Origin: Drechslerella dactyloides
Taxonomy: Eukaryota > Ascomycota > Orbiliomycetes > Orbiliales > Orbiliaceae
Length of the DNA stretch: 64,000 nt
NCBI GenBank assembly: GCA_020064725.1
Contig: JAGTWJ010000002.1
Coordinates: 3,472,001 to 3,536,000 of the forward strand
Reading direction: 5' to 3'
In this document: piece after piece, positions 47,338 to 58,829 of the stretch
How the letters are laid out: the number at the start of each line of letters is the position of its first letter
Position numbering within the stretch: the first letter of the stretch is position 1
The notes under the pieces: model-generated
Told to the model about the DNA's origin: nothing
Seen by the model: only the letters and a program-made list of their open reading frames with translations
The model's database searches: none
Position numbers and translations under genes: made by a program

Positions 47338-48541
47338 AGCTGCGGCCCAGGCTCAAGCTGCAGCCCAGGCCCAGGCCCAGGCTCAAGCTCAGGCGCAGTC
47401 GCAACAGCAGCCTTTCGGAGGAAGCAATAATAATAGGCAGGCTTTCAATCAACCGCCATCACAAACACCAACGCAGCCGGCTTATGTGAATGGTGGGAGT
47501 TTCAGTAACACGCCAATCGGTGTCGATAAGCTTCTAGCCGAACCAACTCAGTCTGCTAGCCCAGCCTCAGACAAGAAGCCTGCCAAAACGAGGAAGAGAT
47601 ACGAGTGCGAAGTACCCGGATGTCACAAGAGCTTCTTCCAGAAAACTCATTTGGAGATACACTCTCGTGCGCACACAGGAGACAAACCCTTCGTAAGTCC
47701 CAAGTCGCTGTTCTTTCAGGGTTAAGGAGACTAATATATCTTTTCATTATCAGACTTGCAAAGAGCCCGGCTGTGGACAGCGATTTTCTCAACTTGGGAA
47801 TCTAAAAACCCACGAACGACGCCATACGGGCGAGAAACCGTATTCTTGCGAGAAATGTGGCAAAAGATTTGCGCAGCGCGGAAACGTCAGGGCGCACCGA
47901 GTCGTTCATGAAGGTACCAAGCCATTTATTTGTCGATTGGAGAATTGCATGAAGAAGTTCACACAACTGGGAAACCTTAAGGTTAGTACCCTGTATCCTC
48001 TCGAGCTAGCATGAAACAACATCGCTCTAACACTGATATCCTTTAGTCACATCAAAACAAGTTCCACTCTCCGGCACTCAAGGCTCTTACGGACAAGTTT
48101 ATTCTGAACTTTGATCCTACTACAATTACGCCAGCCGACAGGGAGATGTTTGACTACTTTGCCGAGCTGTATAAGAACTCCAACAAAGGGATTAAAGGTC
48201 GAGGCAAGGATCGGAAGATTTCAAGCACGAGGAAATCGCGAGCCGAAGCGGCCAAGAACGCAGCGGAGTCATCGACCTCGAACAACAATAACGGCAATGG
48301 CAACGGCAGCACTTCAAACGAGCCTGCTGCTAATAGCCCCGTCGAAAGCTCGGCAGGCAACAGCAATGGAGGAGAAAACTGGGCCGAATTTTCCGATACC
48401 GACGAAGGACAGACCTCTTATGACGGCGTGATAGGTTCGCAACAAATGTCCGGGCAGCTACCTCCAATGCGAGGTAGTCAGCATATGAACTTTGGCATAA
48501 ATTCTTTCGACCATGTCAATCTCAAGTACGGCATGCCATGA
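45245..48541 (+). CDS. AZF1: AZF1-type C2H2 zinc-finger transcription factor, Gln/Asn-rich
   Basis: Three exons, 45245-47692, 47754-47981 and 48047-48541, give 1,056 residues. Four C2H2 fingers lie at about 788-810, 818-840, 848-868 and 876-899. The last continues as KPFICRLENCMKKFTQLGNLKSHQNKFH followed by LKALTDKF, matching the end of the yeast Azf1 finger block (known family feature). Yeast Azf1 controls carbon- and cell-wall-related genes. The target set here is unknown. The first 770 residues are low-complexity: Gln/His/Pro-rich, then about 34 tandem four-residue NNLQ-type units (about 155-295), long Gln/His runs (about 400-570) and an alternating Gln-Ala block (about 658-719). The C-terminus after the fingers is Asn/Ser-rich and acidic. 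Introns fall after the first finger and inside the fourth. Confidence 0.92.
45704..46130 (+). repeat. 12-bp coding repeat, NNLQ tetrapeptide array
   Basis: About 34 in-frame copies of a 12-bp unit resembling AACAACCTCCAG encode Asn-Asn-Leu-Gln with Ser, Pro, Ile or Gly substitutions. Synonymous third positions vary (CTC, CTG, TTG, CTT), so the array is old enough to have diverged at the DNA level while the peptide pattern stayed similar. Confidence 0.95.
47215..47400 (+). repeat. CAGGCT-type repeat encoding alternating Gln-Ala
   Basis: A six-base unit, CAGGCT or CAAGCT, is repeated nearly 30 times and encodes Gln-Ala, interrupted by a few Ala-Ala (GCGGCC, GCAGCC). It is flanked by CAGTCT/CAATCT units encoding Gln-Ser. 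Confidence 0.95.
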
Positions 48542-49428
48542 AAAATACCTCGGGGGGCATAGTGGATCCGACTTGAAGACGGACGACATGGGTCTACGAT
48601 CGATATCCAGGACTCTCTTGATACACCTCTTCTTTTTGTTCTTTAACGGTAATACCTATTTTCTGAATCATTTACCCATCATAGTATTGGCGTTGACAGC
48701 GGCTGTCTGAATGTATCCTTTTTCTCTTGTTCACGTTTGGCGACCTCGATGCGCTTCCTTTCTTCCTCTTCTTTATCGTGCATGCGACCCTACACGGTTG
48801 AACACAGCCTTATGCCGGCTTGGGTTCCGCTGCAGCATTTTATGTTCTCACTGAAATACCAATTGGCGCTTCTGTTGCCCGATTTGAATATCTGATTGTC
48901 TGTTTGATATTTCTCATGATTCTTTCGTTCGCCAATATACCTTAGCTCTTTGTCGCGTTCGCACCCGTTTTGCTCTTTTCAAGCCTTGCGTTCGTCCCGT
49001 GTCCCCATCTATTTCGGGTTTTTACTGTTAGATTTCACCAAAATTGGGCCGGCTAAGGGTTATCTATTTTTCCCGCTTCGAACAATGCACACGTTCTAGT
49101 ATCTATCTAGACAGTATATAAGTATCACCCCGAAAACAATCTATAAGTTTAGTATCTAGTATAATACTGTAATTTAGCCCACCAGATCTATCTGCTTTTT
49201 ATATCTATATATACGGAGCTCACTATCTGTTGTACAGTATACGCGCATATATGGTCACACAAATTCAAGATATCTACAATAATGCGCCTGTAGCTGGGTA
49301 ATGTAATTTGAAAATTCAGAAAATCAAGGAAAGGAATCCCGAATTCAAAAATCAAAGGTGAGCTTGTGAGCCTTTAGAGTAGCATGGTGGTGGTGGTAAA
49401 ATCAGGAGCAGATGGAGCCATAGCTAGG
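48542..49428. other. Region between convergent AZF1-like and FLX1 genes
   Basis: Both gene ends lie here. The stretch at 49080-49290 is rich in TA and TATCTA and probably contains the polyadenylation regions. No coding content. Confidence 0.45.
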
Positions 49429-52068
49429 CTAGGCGACGCGGCGAACGTTCTCGTAGACCACAAATGTGATACACGTAGCGGGCAGCACCCTCACGAGATT
49501 CGGGCCGAGTCTAACGCACAAGCTGTTCGTTAGTAAACTTTGCCTCGATTAGGATATCCAGCGGAGGCATGCAAAAAGATCTCGAGTAGAGGCTGCCTGG
49601 GCTGTGATCTGGCACCGAGTGCAAAAATTCAGAAAAAGAAAAGTTACAGCACGTCAAAACGTCAAAAACGGTGCAAATGTCAGGTGCACGCTTCAGGAAA
49701 ATTCGGGGGAAGAGGCCAAAAGCAAAACGTAAGGTAGGGGAAGGGTAAGGAGCGAGAAGAGAGTTGCAACAAAGAGACTTCTGTGCCTGAGAGGAACCGA
49801 CCCCGTTTCGAATTCTTGGATCAACTCTCGCTGTCGGGCCGTGCACTAGAGAAGAAGAAAAACTTTGCACCGATTACGCACCCATCTGGCAGTCGCATGG
49901 CTTTCCCCCAGGCGTGTGCGAAAAAGTGGGTCTTTCATTCCCACGATGGTGGAAAAAGGAAAAAGGAATAGGAATGCGAGAATGTGGAATCGTATGCGAG
50001 GGCAGGGAACCGGGGTTTGGGGGAGACATGTGAGCTCAAGCCAGGCACCCAGACCCTCGGACATCAACGACGTCGTTGTCTTTCCCCCTTGTCTTCGTAT
50101 TTCACATCGCGAAAAGATCAAGGTTGAACTTGCGATCGCGAAAAATTGAGCGCAGGCTCAAATAACCGACCGTGCAGAGAACTCCTCAGTGCTGCGACTG
50201 TTACTCACCCTCGATAAAACCCTGCGATCCCCTGCGATTGCCATGTCTGAAAAACTCCGTTTCGTGCCGACGAGTACACTGTAGCCGCGTCGTGTGTTTG
50301 CAGCCTCGACCGTATTACCTGGTACGGGTAAGTCAATGTGCCAGCAAACACCTTGGAAAGCGCCGAGAGGGCCATAAAGTCTGAGTTTGAGAGGAGGTCT
50401 GCCTGGGGATGAGGATGATTTCGCTCATCGCCGAGACCCCCGCTAAGACTTCCTTTAGAACCTGCCATTGTCCATCGAAAATCGAAATGTAAGCCAGGTG
50501 CCACCTTGAAGTACGAGAAGAAAAGCTGACCAAGCCGGTGTTGGAGCTTTGAGGCATCCTTGCTGCAAATAGCATGAAACGGGAAGGCGTATGGGGTAAA
50601 AAAGATGATCTGATAAGCATATCCATAGCTCTAGATGACCGACAGTGATTTTTCCAGAATGAGATGTATTCATTTGTTAGAAAAATATGGGCGCGCGAAA
50701 TGTTCGCAAACAGACACTGGTAGGTGGTAATATGAATCCTGTGAGATTCTATTGCGTAAAGGTGAATAACAGGTATACCTTCTTTGGAAGAGAATTGCTG
50801 CCTTCCCTCATCTTGCAGCTCAGCGTTTGAAAGAGAGGTCTCGATGCGACTTTCCCGGCGCCATATTTTTAAGTTTTCGTACGCCATAAACTGGATTGCA
50901 GCTTGGAGAACGCCAAAAAGTGATGGCAAAAAGCCACGAAAAAGCCCCCGAAGGCCTTCATCAACCGTAATCCGGTAAAGGCCCTCGGCGAGGCCCCGGT
51001 AGGCACCCGGCGACCCGGGCCCTGACGTCAGCATCCGGGTCTTCACAACCCATATCGGATTCGTGAGAGCTGCGCTCGCAACGCCTATCAAGATATCATG
51101 AGCTTGTGAGGTTCCTTCCTGGTTCCGTTCACGGCAGACTGACCTGCTGCACCCGATGTTAAAAGGTAGTCTACCGAGCTGAGATGTCGACCCTGTCTGC
51201 TACGGTATGCCGCAACCCGGTTCTTCAATTGTCCGTACCTGCCAAACGCCACGCATATTCGTTAGAGTATAGAGGATCTTGGCGGGTGCCTCTTAGCGTC
51301 GTCTGGCCTAAACTAAGATTGCTTCAGCCGTCCAATAGCAGAAGGGTAGAATGAGCAGATACCAGAGAAAATACAGGCCCCAACTCGCCGTATTCCCAAC
51401 GACGTTGGGACTGATGCCTCGATATATGGCTCGAAACGGGCGTGTTTCTGTCGCGCGGGCCTCCTCAAGGAGCTTTCGAGCGATTTTCAAAGAACTAACC
51501 CACGTTCTGCCCGAATCATGAACTGCGGGGAACAAAGGCGTTAGAACTATCGATTGCAAGACAATTCCATTGTGGCATCTGACCGCTTGACGCTAGTCTC
51601 GCGGACACCGGCCTGATAGCATGCAGAGTGAACCGTATTACTGCAATCTCGCACGACTTCTCAGCAGCAGGCGGCATTGATCTCAGGCTGCTTCCTTCGC
51701 ATGAATCCTAGATGGATCCTAATGCGATAGAGTTTCTGGCGAAACCGAAAACGAAAGGCTTTTGCGGTAGTTTGGTCGCCGAGATGTTCCTCCCGGTAAC
51801 CCCCACCACAAACAAGAAAGACCCATGTAAAAACCTGGATGGGCGCAAGTCTTCAAAACGCCGCTGCCAGTTTGCCTAACCCGACAGCTCGAAATCATGC
51901 AAGCCTGTATTACACTATTACGGGGGCGTCAAAAAAAATCTCACCTTGCAGCCTTGTTTTGATAAGGTCAAGTGGGTGGCAGACTACCGTCGAAATGAAC
52001 CCTGCTGAGACGCCGGCGACAATTTCGGAAACAGCCGCCGTCGAGCCATCGTGCCGGGATGCCGACAT
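49429..52068 (-). CDS. FLX1: Mitochondrial FAD carrier Flx1 (SLC25 family)
   Basis: Flx1 is an inner-membrane carrier linked to mitochondrial FAD exchange. Six exons give 339 residues: 52068-51945, 51522-51363, 51238-51144, 51084-50779, 50461-50209 and 49510-49429. The three carrier signatures P-x-D/x-x-x-K/R are present as PLDLIKTR, PIWVVKTR and PYQVIRSR, with the matching RGxxPN-type loops (YRGISPNVVGNTASW, FRGFLPSLFGVLQAAIQF, YRGLGPNLVRVLPATCITF). FMAYENLKIW and FVVYENVRR close repeats 2 and 3, as in Flx1/folate carriers. Introns of 422, 317 and 698 bp are long for this window. The last short exon is needed to complete the sixth helix. The folate/FAD carrier subgroup is clear, but the exact substrate is inferred. 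Confidence 0.93.
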
Positions 52069-53245
52069 GTGATGCCTCGCGCCCTCTGAATGCTTCTGCG
52101 CCCGCTATCTAGCGGCCGTGGTTTCTGCGTAGCCGGTTGTCGTCTTTGGTGGTCGGGGTTTGCCGATGGCGTTTACTGTGTGATGCGGTGCAATGCACGA
52201 TGCACGATGCAATGATGTGATGTGATACGATGCGCAATCAGCGAGTCGGAGAAATTGTTGAAGGAGGTTTGTTGGAGGTCGTACAAGGCCGGCTGCTTCC
52301 CCGAAGCGGAAGGTGCCAACACAGATTTATCAACTCCACGCCAAGCATGTATGATAGCGTGTGATGCGGGATTCCATTCGATAGCGTCGACCCATCTCGA
52401 TCATTTCGCGCTGCTCTTCAACCGTCGATAGGCACAGCTGCTTCAAGAGGGGGTCAGGTGCACCAGCTCTGCAGATGCAGGAGCAAGTTTGAATCAGCCT
52501 AGCATCGATCAGGAAGGAGCACGCCGCCGACTCATCGTGAGAAAGCAAGCTTAAGCACAGCGAGCATGAGCACCACATCGACGCGGTCCAGCCCAAGCGA
52601 CATGAGAGCGGCCTCTCTGGCAGTCCATGCATGCATCCTAAAGTACGCAAAGTAGTACTCGGAATATTTCCTAAGAAATTGCGTATGGTCGCACTCGCAA
52701 CTGACTCCAAATCTCATTGGTCGTAGCGATCCTTGATGGTACAGTGACTCCGCCCCACCTTCAAGCGTGTACCCATCTGCATGCACGACATGTGTAATAT
52801 ATGCAAGCCATGTCTTTTAAATGTACCTCAGCCATCAGCTCCGAGATAACGGGAAACCATAGGCGACAAATGTCGAGATCCGCGAAATCCGGCGTTATAT
52901 ATAGAGTTCCCGTACACAGTCACGCATGTAAGCTCACGCATGCAAGCCGGGACCTTATCACTAAATGCACGGGAACAATGCGATTTCGATTGGAAGAATG
53001 AATGTAATTAAGGTTTTTTCCGTCCTGAACTCCTGGTCGCCTCGTAAACTCAACAGAAACGATGGTATCCAAAGAACAAGAACAGATACAAAACAAGAAC
53101 ATCGCAGACGCTGGGGTATTAACCTCATATCCGAGGGAACCTGGACGGAAACAGAACGGGAAATCCTAAACCGTTTACAAACGGTTCGATTGCTTTTGTT
53201 ATAGATTGAAAGTGGGAATCAGCTCTAAATGCGATGGAGCCAATT
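52069..53245. promoter_or_regulatory. FLX1 upstream region and MAU2 3' flank
   Basis: Both neighbours are on the minus strand. About 52180-52240 holds repeated GATGCAATG/GATGTGATG-like words, a degenerate simple repeat. Open frames here show no recognisable domain. Confidence 0.4.
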
Positions 53246-55792
53246 CTAGACGTTTTTCCCCATGTTAAGGTACTCTTCGACGAAGGCCCTGTCCTGTTCA
53301 CCAGCTGTTCGGAAGCTCTTAGCCTCTGACTCTCGGTTCCCTCGGACAAGAGCATCTGGAAAGACGAAATGTTAGTCATATGGATTATCTCCGAAGAAAT
53401 TACGCAGCCGATAGTCTTGGTGTTATGGCATAACGAGAAACCTACCTGCGTACATAGTCTTGGTCAAGGCTTGCCATAATCGATCGCCGGACTTCACGGC
53501 ACAATCTGCTGTAGCTCTTGACATGTTGACATGATGATGTGGATCTGGATTAAAGATCTTTGCGCAAACTAACGCCAGCGTCATCGTCAACATGTGGTGG
53601 GTTCCAGCTTGCCTGAAGATCCTATTCGACGTGCTAAGCATGCCCCTATATGCATATTAGTATCGGACAATTTTAAGTGACAGTAAAACGGGCCCTTTCA
53701 GTAAGTAGAGGGTAAAACGTACCTCACTTCGTTGAGACGTTCACCGGGTTTTTCAAGCGCCACTTTGACAACATTAAACACTGCCTGAATAACGGGGTTT
53801 CGATGGTTTGATGCAAAGTCGGTCACGCTTCCGAGAAGATCGCGTGCTTGCTTGAGATCTCGCATCCGAGGCCCGTACAGGATCAGAGCAGAATTCAAAG
53901 TGGCCAGAATACCAATCTCAGAGGTCCTATCCGAGAATAGACTCTGGTATGTTGTAAGGGCCCGGCTAAGGTTTCCGGCCCCATGTCGGACGATAGCAGT
54001 GGTATAAATCAACCATGGCTTGATGAATTTCTGCTGGGTCTCATCCTCAATACCACTGAACTGTGCCTCTACTTGCCGTAATGTCTATATATTTTTTGTT
54101 AGTCGATATAATAACAGGTTCAATAGCTGTAGTCGAAGGAACTCACTGTGATGGCTTCGTCCCAGGCACTCCTGGCAGCATAGCAATAGACCAGCTGCAA
54201 TGTTATTGACAACTTGAGTACTTTCCTCCAGGTTATTCGAGCGGCAGCTGTCTCCACAGAATATAGACCAGGGTCTGCATTTCCGGATAGTAATCCTGAA
54301 AGATGTTAGAATGGAGGCGCGTCAACGAGCTAGTATCGCAAGGATGTGCGAAACGTAGACGTACCCTCTACCATCTCTAGCCCCCGTCCCAAACAGGCCT
54401 CGGACTTCTGATCAAGTCCGTTCGAATGCGTGCGGATCATACCACTCAGGAACCAGACCAGCGCCCAAAGGTCGGCCTTCGGGAGCCACCGAAACCTCAG
54501 TTCCTCAGACCCCCCGCGGTCGCTTGACGGCTTAACAGAGATTCCGAACGTTCCATCTGCCGGCCACAGCTTCCAAGGTACATTGCCGTCGAGGTTTTCT
54601 TGCAGAAGCTTCATCTTGGCCTCGGTCTCCAGTATGGCGCTTCCTTGTATCGTTGCCCACATTATGTCCAACATCTGGTACAGGAAAACGAGCTGTGGGA
54701 CACCCTGCAATGGAACGTTCTGGGCTCTCGTCAGCGCCTTTTTAGCAGCGTCCACGCCAACGACGCCCTGTGCTAGCAATATGGATGCCTCCATTAGATT
54801 CGCTAGCGCGTAAACGTGGACGTCATCCCGCTTCTTGGCCAGGTCCGCTGCTGACCTCAGCGATGAAACTGCAGCATTGTCATCCTGCTCGTCGGTCCGT
54901 TGCGTCCTTAGCGAGGAGAGCAGAAATCGGAACGAGTATGTCCAGAATGCTATAGATAAACTAAACGCCGATGCGAATACCCCGTGTCAACGAATCTGTA
55001 TCGCATCAGCTATGCGCTGAAAAGCTATCTGCGGGAATACGACGTGGTGAAAAAAAAACGAACATACACTTCAGTTTCCTTGATTTGTTGACTCAATAGA
55101 ATGAATGCGGCCTTTGGCTTCATCCGATACATTATCCGGACGAGCAGATGCTGCATCGCGAACTTTAAGTCTTGGAAATTATTCTACCCCCCAGGATGGA
55201 GACGTTAACATCGTACAACCCTGGCAGGGGTGAAAGGGATGCGGCTGGCTGGTCGGCCACCAATGGGATAGGTTCCACCTTTCCGGCAATAAGAATCTGT
55301 GATCCCAAAAATAAACCTGTCAGCCTCGTCTTCTCGGCACTTTCTTTGGACCAACGTGGACGACAGCAGCTACGTACGCCTTTGTGCAGGATTTGCTCTG
55401 CGTCCGTCATATTTTCCGTTTCCTCTTCCAATACACTCGCATACCGAAGTCGCAATGCTGCCTCGAATTTCGGTTGGAGCTTGCATTGCTGTGTCCAGAG
55501 AGTGGGAGAGAGACGGAGAGGTCTTCCTGTCAGCTTTCTTGTGGATTCAATTCGGTTCACCGGTCGTGAGGGACGTGGTCGCACATACGTAGAGAGCGGC
55601 CTCGAGGCACCTGATGGCAGCTGTGACGAGAGTTTGGTAGAGACTGCCGTCGAAGGATTCCTTGATGCCGGTGCTGTGCGCGGTGTTGAGGTACGAGTCG
55701 GCTAACGCCAGGAACAGGAGATGCCGGTCCGGAATCGTCGAGGGCGAGGAGCTGACGCTGGCCGGAGTATCAGGGGCCAAACGATCACCCAT
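53246..55792 (-). CDS. MAU2: Cohesin loading factor Mau2/Scc4
   Basis: Mau2/Scc4 is the TPR-like partner of Scc2, and together they load cohesin on chromosomes. Nine exons join in phase to 621 residues: 55792-55589, 55488-55378, 55296-55279, 55183-55068, 54960-54365, 54295-54147, 54084-53723, 53645-53446 and 53355-53246. Recognised stretches are LLFLALADSYLNTA, LRLRYASVLEEETEN, DLKFAMQHLLVRIMY, SFRFLLSSLRTQRTDEQDDNAA, the LRFRWLPKADLWALVWFLSG helix, and the C-terminal end EQDRAFVEEYLNMGKNV. The third exon is only 18 nt (residues 106-111). Without it the conserved helix before DLKFAMQHLL loses one and a half turns. The helical TPR-like superhelix is inferred from family knowledge. Confidence 0.93.
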
Positions 55793-56820
55793 CTTCAGCA
55801 GGTGCAGGCAGACGATGCACCATCCGAGCCGGCTGCCGTCGGAGCGCTCTTTTATATATCGGGTGGAGGTTCTGTCGGGAGAGTGTCGAGGGACTTTGCG
55901 CGGGATGCGAGTCGGGTCGCAGCGGCGTTTGACTGGGATTGGGAGAATTCACGCGACAGGCTTAGCGATGGCGATGGTTGGAGCTCGCCAAATGCCACAA
56001 AAACAACTCATCTTTCGGCTTTCTCCCTCGCGAGGTTACAACAGCGGCGGCAGTCGGAGAGTGCGTGTCAAGTCTACATGAGAACGACTATGCGCATGGA
56101 GGCCGTGCATATAGCGGCGGAGATATACGGTAAGGCTGGTGTATATATACATATACTCTTCCAAAGCGGAATCGAGTCAAGACCCTCGGCCCCCACGACC
56201 CTCGATCCTCGTCAGCTAATACGAGGATCTCCCAGCACCCGCCCTGATAAAGGCTACCCCGCCTTTATCCCGCTCTGCATCCCGAGAATCGTACGGGGAG
56301 ACAAAGACGCATTCTCGGGAAGGAAGAATTCGAGGAGCTGTCGACATGTACGATCAGACCTCGTAGGACAGGAATCCTTCACGACACCATCTTGCGAACC
56401 CCTGCAAAATCAACGGAGCAAAATTTGTAAAAGAAAAGACAGATGGATAACGCTATCCACCGTACACAGCCCTTGTCGAGGGCTCAGGCCCCATGGCTCC
56501 TTCAAACCACACAGTCAAAATAGCGAGCATGTCGTTCGAGCGCGATGCGGAAACTCCCGTCGCAAACGGCATCCTCATCTTAAATCAATCGCGATTGGCA
56601 CGGTATCAAACCCGAACCATATCCTGAGACCAAGTCTCAGGTTCACGGTCGATCATACGGTGAATCCCACATTTTCGAGGTAGACACACAGCGAATTACA
56701 GCGCTGTTGCTGACCCGACTCTTCAGAACATAGTCTTCGAGGGGCCGTGAAAACTTCACGAACAGCGCAGTGGTCCAGACCGTCACCCAGCTCAGCTCTA
56801 GAGCTCCGACACCCGATCGC
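55793..56820. promoter_or_regulatory. MAU2 upstream region and 3' flank of the F-box/WD gene
   Basis: An open frame of 320 codons runs on the plus strand from 55721, partly antisense to MAU2 exon 1. Its composition is Arg/Ser-rich and irregular, with no recognisable domain, and I do not call it a gene. The MAU2 promoter must lie here. Confidence 0.4.
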
Positions 56821-58829
56821 TCATGGAGCGGACACGGGAACTTCGTAATGGTCCGTTGTCGAACCCAGCACAAGCGGCGAAGATGGACCTCGAGGAACGT
56901 TCTTCGCCATCCGGTGTTCAAAGTCGCTAGAGCCAGCAGCTGAGGATCCCACTGGGTTTTCAGGAATATCCGGTCCCATAGCCTCCAAGTACTTCCGTTT
57001 GTAAGTATTCTTTCTCTCCAACAGGGACCGCACAACAGGAGCAGCAGTGATGGCGGCGGATGAGGACGGACCTTGTCCATGGGTGGAATAGGCAGGCGTT
57101 CGGTGCACCGGGGCAAAGTAATAGACGAACACCTGACCGTTGGTTGTCCCCACTACTATGAAAGCCGGGTCGACCTAGTGAGACGATTGGTCAGCACCTT
57201 CAACTGGACATGATTTCGCCGAGCTGGACGGGCGGGTGCGGTTGTGCGTCATACAGTCATGCAGCTTATATCATGAGGACTGGTCGATATTCTCCCAAGG
57301 AGGGATCCTTCCGCCGAAAACATCTCGATTTCCTGCACGACAGACTCCTGTCAGCTCTACTATGAAAACGACTCGGAAAACCATAGCCTGAAATGGTCTA
57401 GGAGGCTCGGACCTGAGGTTTGAACCGGCATATCACTTGGTCTCCTCGAGCGCAAATCCCAAGGGACTGGTCATGCGCGCCACCAGCCGGTGGAATCAGA
57501 GACCTGGATCGCGGCTCCCACACGAAATCGTCCCCCACAGCCGTGTTCGAGCTCAACCTGTAGATTGAGGAATCCGCCCACGAGACCAAGATATCGCCAT
57601 CACACCCTATGGGACATAGTTGCGAGAACCCCACGCCTCCAAGGCTGTCGTCAATCTCCGGCCCGGACACGAGCACCGCATAATGCGACTCTTCGTGGGG
57701 CTCCCACAGCTCCTTCCTCACCGGCATTTCCCTGCTTGCATGGGAAGCAATCTGCTGTATCCGGCTACCCGTCAGCCCAACAAACAAGAGGCCGTCTCTG
57801 TAGAAGAGGCTGTAATTAGGCGACGCGTCCATAGGCGTAGAGTCGTTCCGGGTGTCGATGTTCATGAGGATGGGCACGTTGAGTTTCCCCTCCGTCGGCG
57901 GGTACGTGGGAGCAAGAATTGCAAAATGCGACAAATCCCAGAAGCTGACGGCGCCGACCTCGCCGACGATACAGATGTATCCTTCCATACGCATGCTGAT
58001 GATATGCCCGCTGTTTGGCCAGAACTGGGCGACGGGAGTGAATGGCGCCCCTACGCCGGACCGGTTGCGAGTAGCGATAACGACGGTACCGATCTAGCGT
58101 ATACAGAAGACAGATCCGTCAGCACCATCTTCAACGAGGTTAACTTTCTCCTTCCCTGCGCCCCGGGCTCTCGATTGGACCGAACTCTACTTCTCTACAC
58201 AACAATGGGAACTCCTGGTGGTTATATATACGAACCGCTGTACCAACGACCATCAGGTTACCCTCGACCACGATATGCAGTGTAAAGGCCCAGTTTTCCT
58301 TATACCGAAGGGCGCCCGTCGCCGCATCCCAGAACGCCAGAACGCCGTCGCTATCTCCTGTCACAATTCCGCCGGTCTTTACGTCCACAGCCACCGACAC
58401 CAACGGCGCCTGGTGAACAATGTTGTGGCCCAAAGACCTGTAGCCCGTGTTGCGGCCAGAAAGCCAAGACTTATCGAGCCGGTGCAGACGGACGGCGAGA
58501 TCTCGCAACGTCGTGCATCCCGCAAACACCGGCAACGCCGACACCGACGTCCGGAACAGCTCCTTGAGGCGCCCGATAACTTCTGGCCCGCCGACGCCGG
58601 CGGGCAGCGGACGAGTGCCGTGGGTGAGGTTGGCATAGGTGCGAAGGACGTGGGGCAGGAATGTGGATTCGACGAGGGCGTATTTGCGCCAGGATTGGCA
58701 AACGTCGTGGCACACGAGCAGCGATTCGAGGTCCAGCAGCTCGAGTATCAGGAACAGCACCTCGTTCGGGATCCCGTCCAGTCCATCCATCCCGCCGAGG
58801 TCGACATCCCCGCTCTCGTCGGCTTCCAT
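56821..58829 (-). CDS. F-box and WD-repeat-like protein
   Basis: Four exons are modelled: 58829 to about 58251, 58093-57413, 57332-57255 and 57174-56821, giving about 563 residues. The N-terminus has an F-box, IPNEVLFLILELLDLESLL followed by CHDVCQSWRKYALVE, the Skp1-binding module of SCF ubiquitin ligases. Next come β-propeller-like units: VSVAVDVKTGGIVTGDSDGVLAFWD, YICIVGEVGAVSFWDLSHF, DILVSWADSSIYRL and FIVVGTTNGQVFVYYF. The last three exons join in phase 0 with good acceptors. The first junction is uncertain. The strong GT (GTTG|GTACAG) breaks frame with the exon 2 acceptor, whereas weaker donors at 58250 (GTCGTT) or 58235 (GTTCGT) keep it. The substrate is unknown. Confidence 0.82.

Noticed and set aside
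55721..56683. Plus-strand frame of 320 codons beginning inside MAU2 exon 1
   Set aside because: It has irregular composition, no domain and antisense overlap with a well-supported exon. It is the longest unexplained frame, but chance openness in GC-richer DNA is likely.
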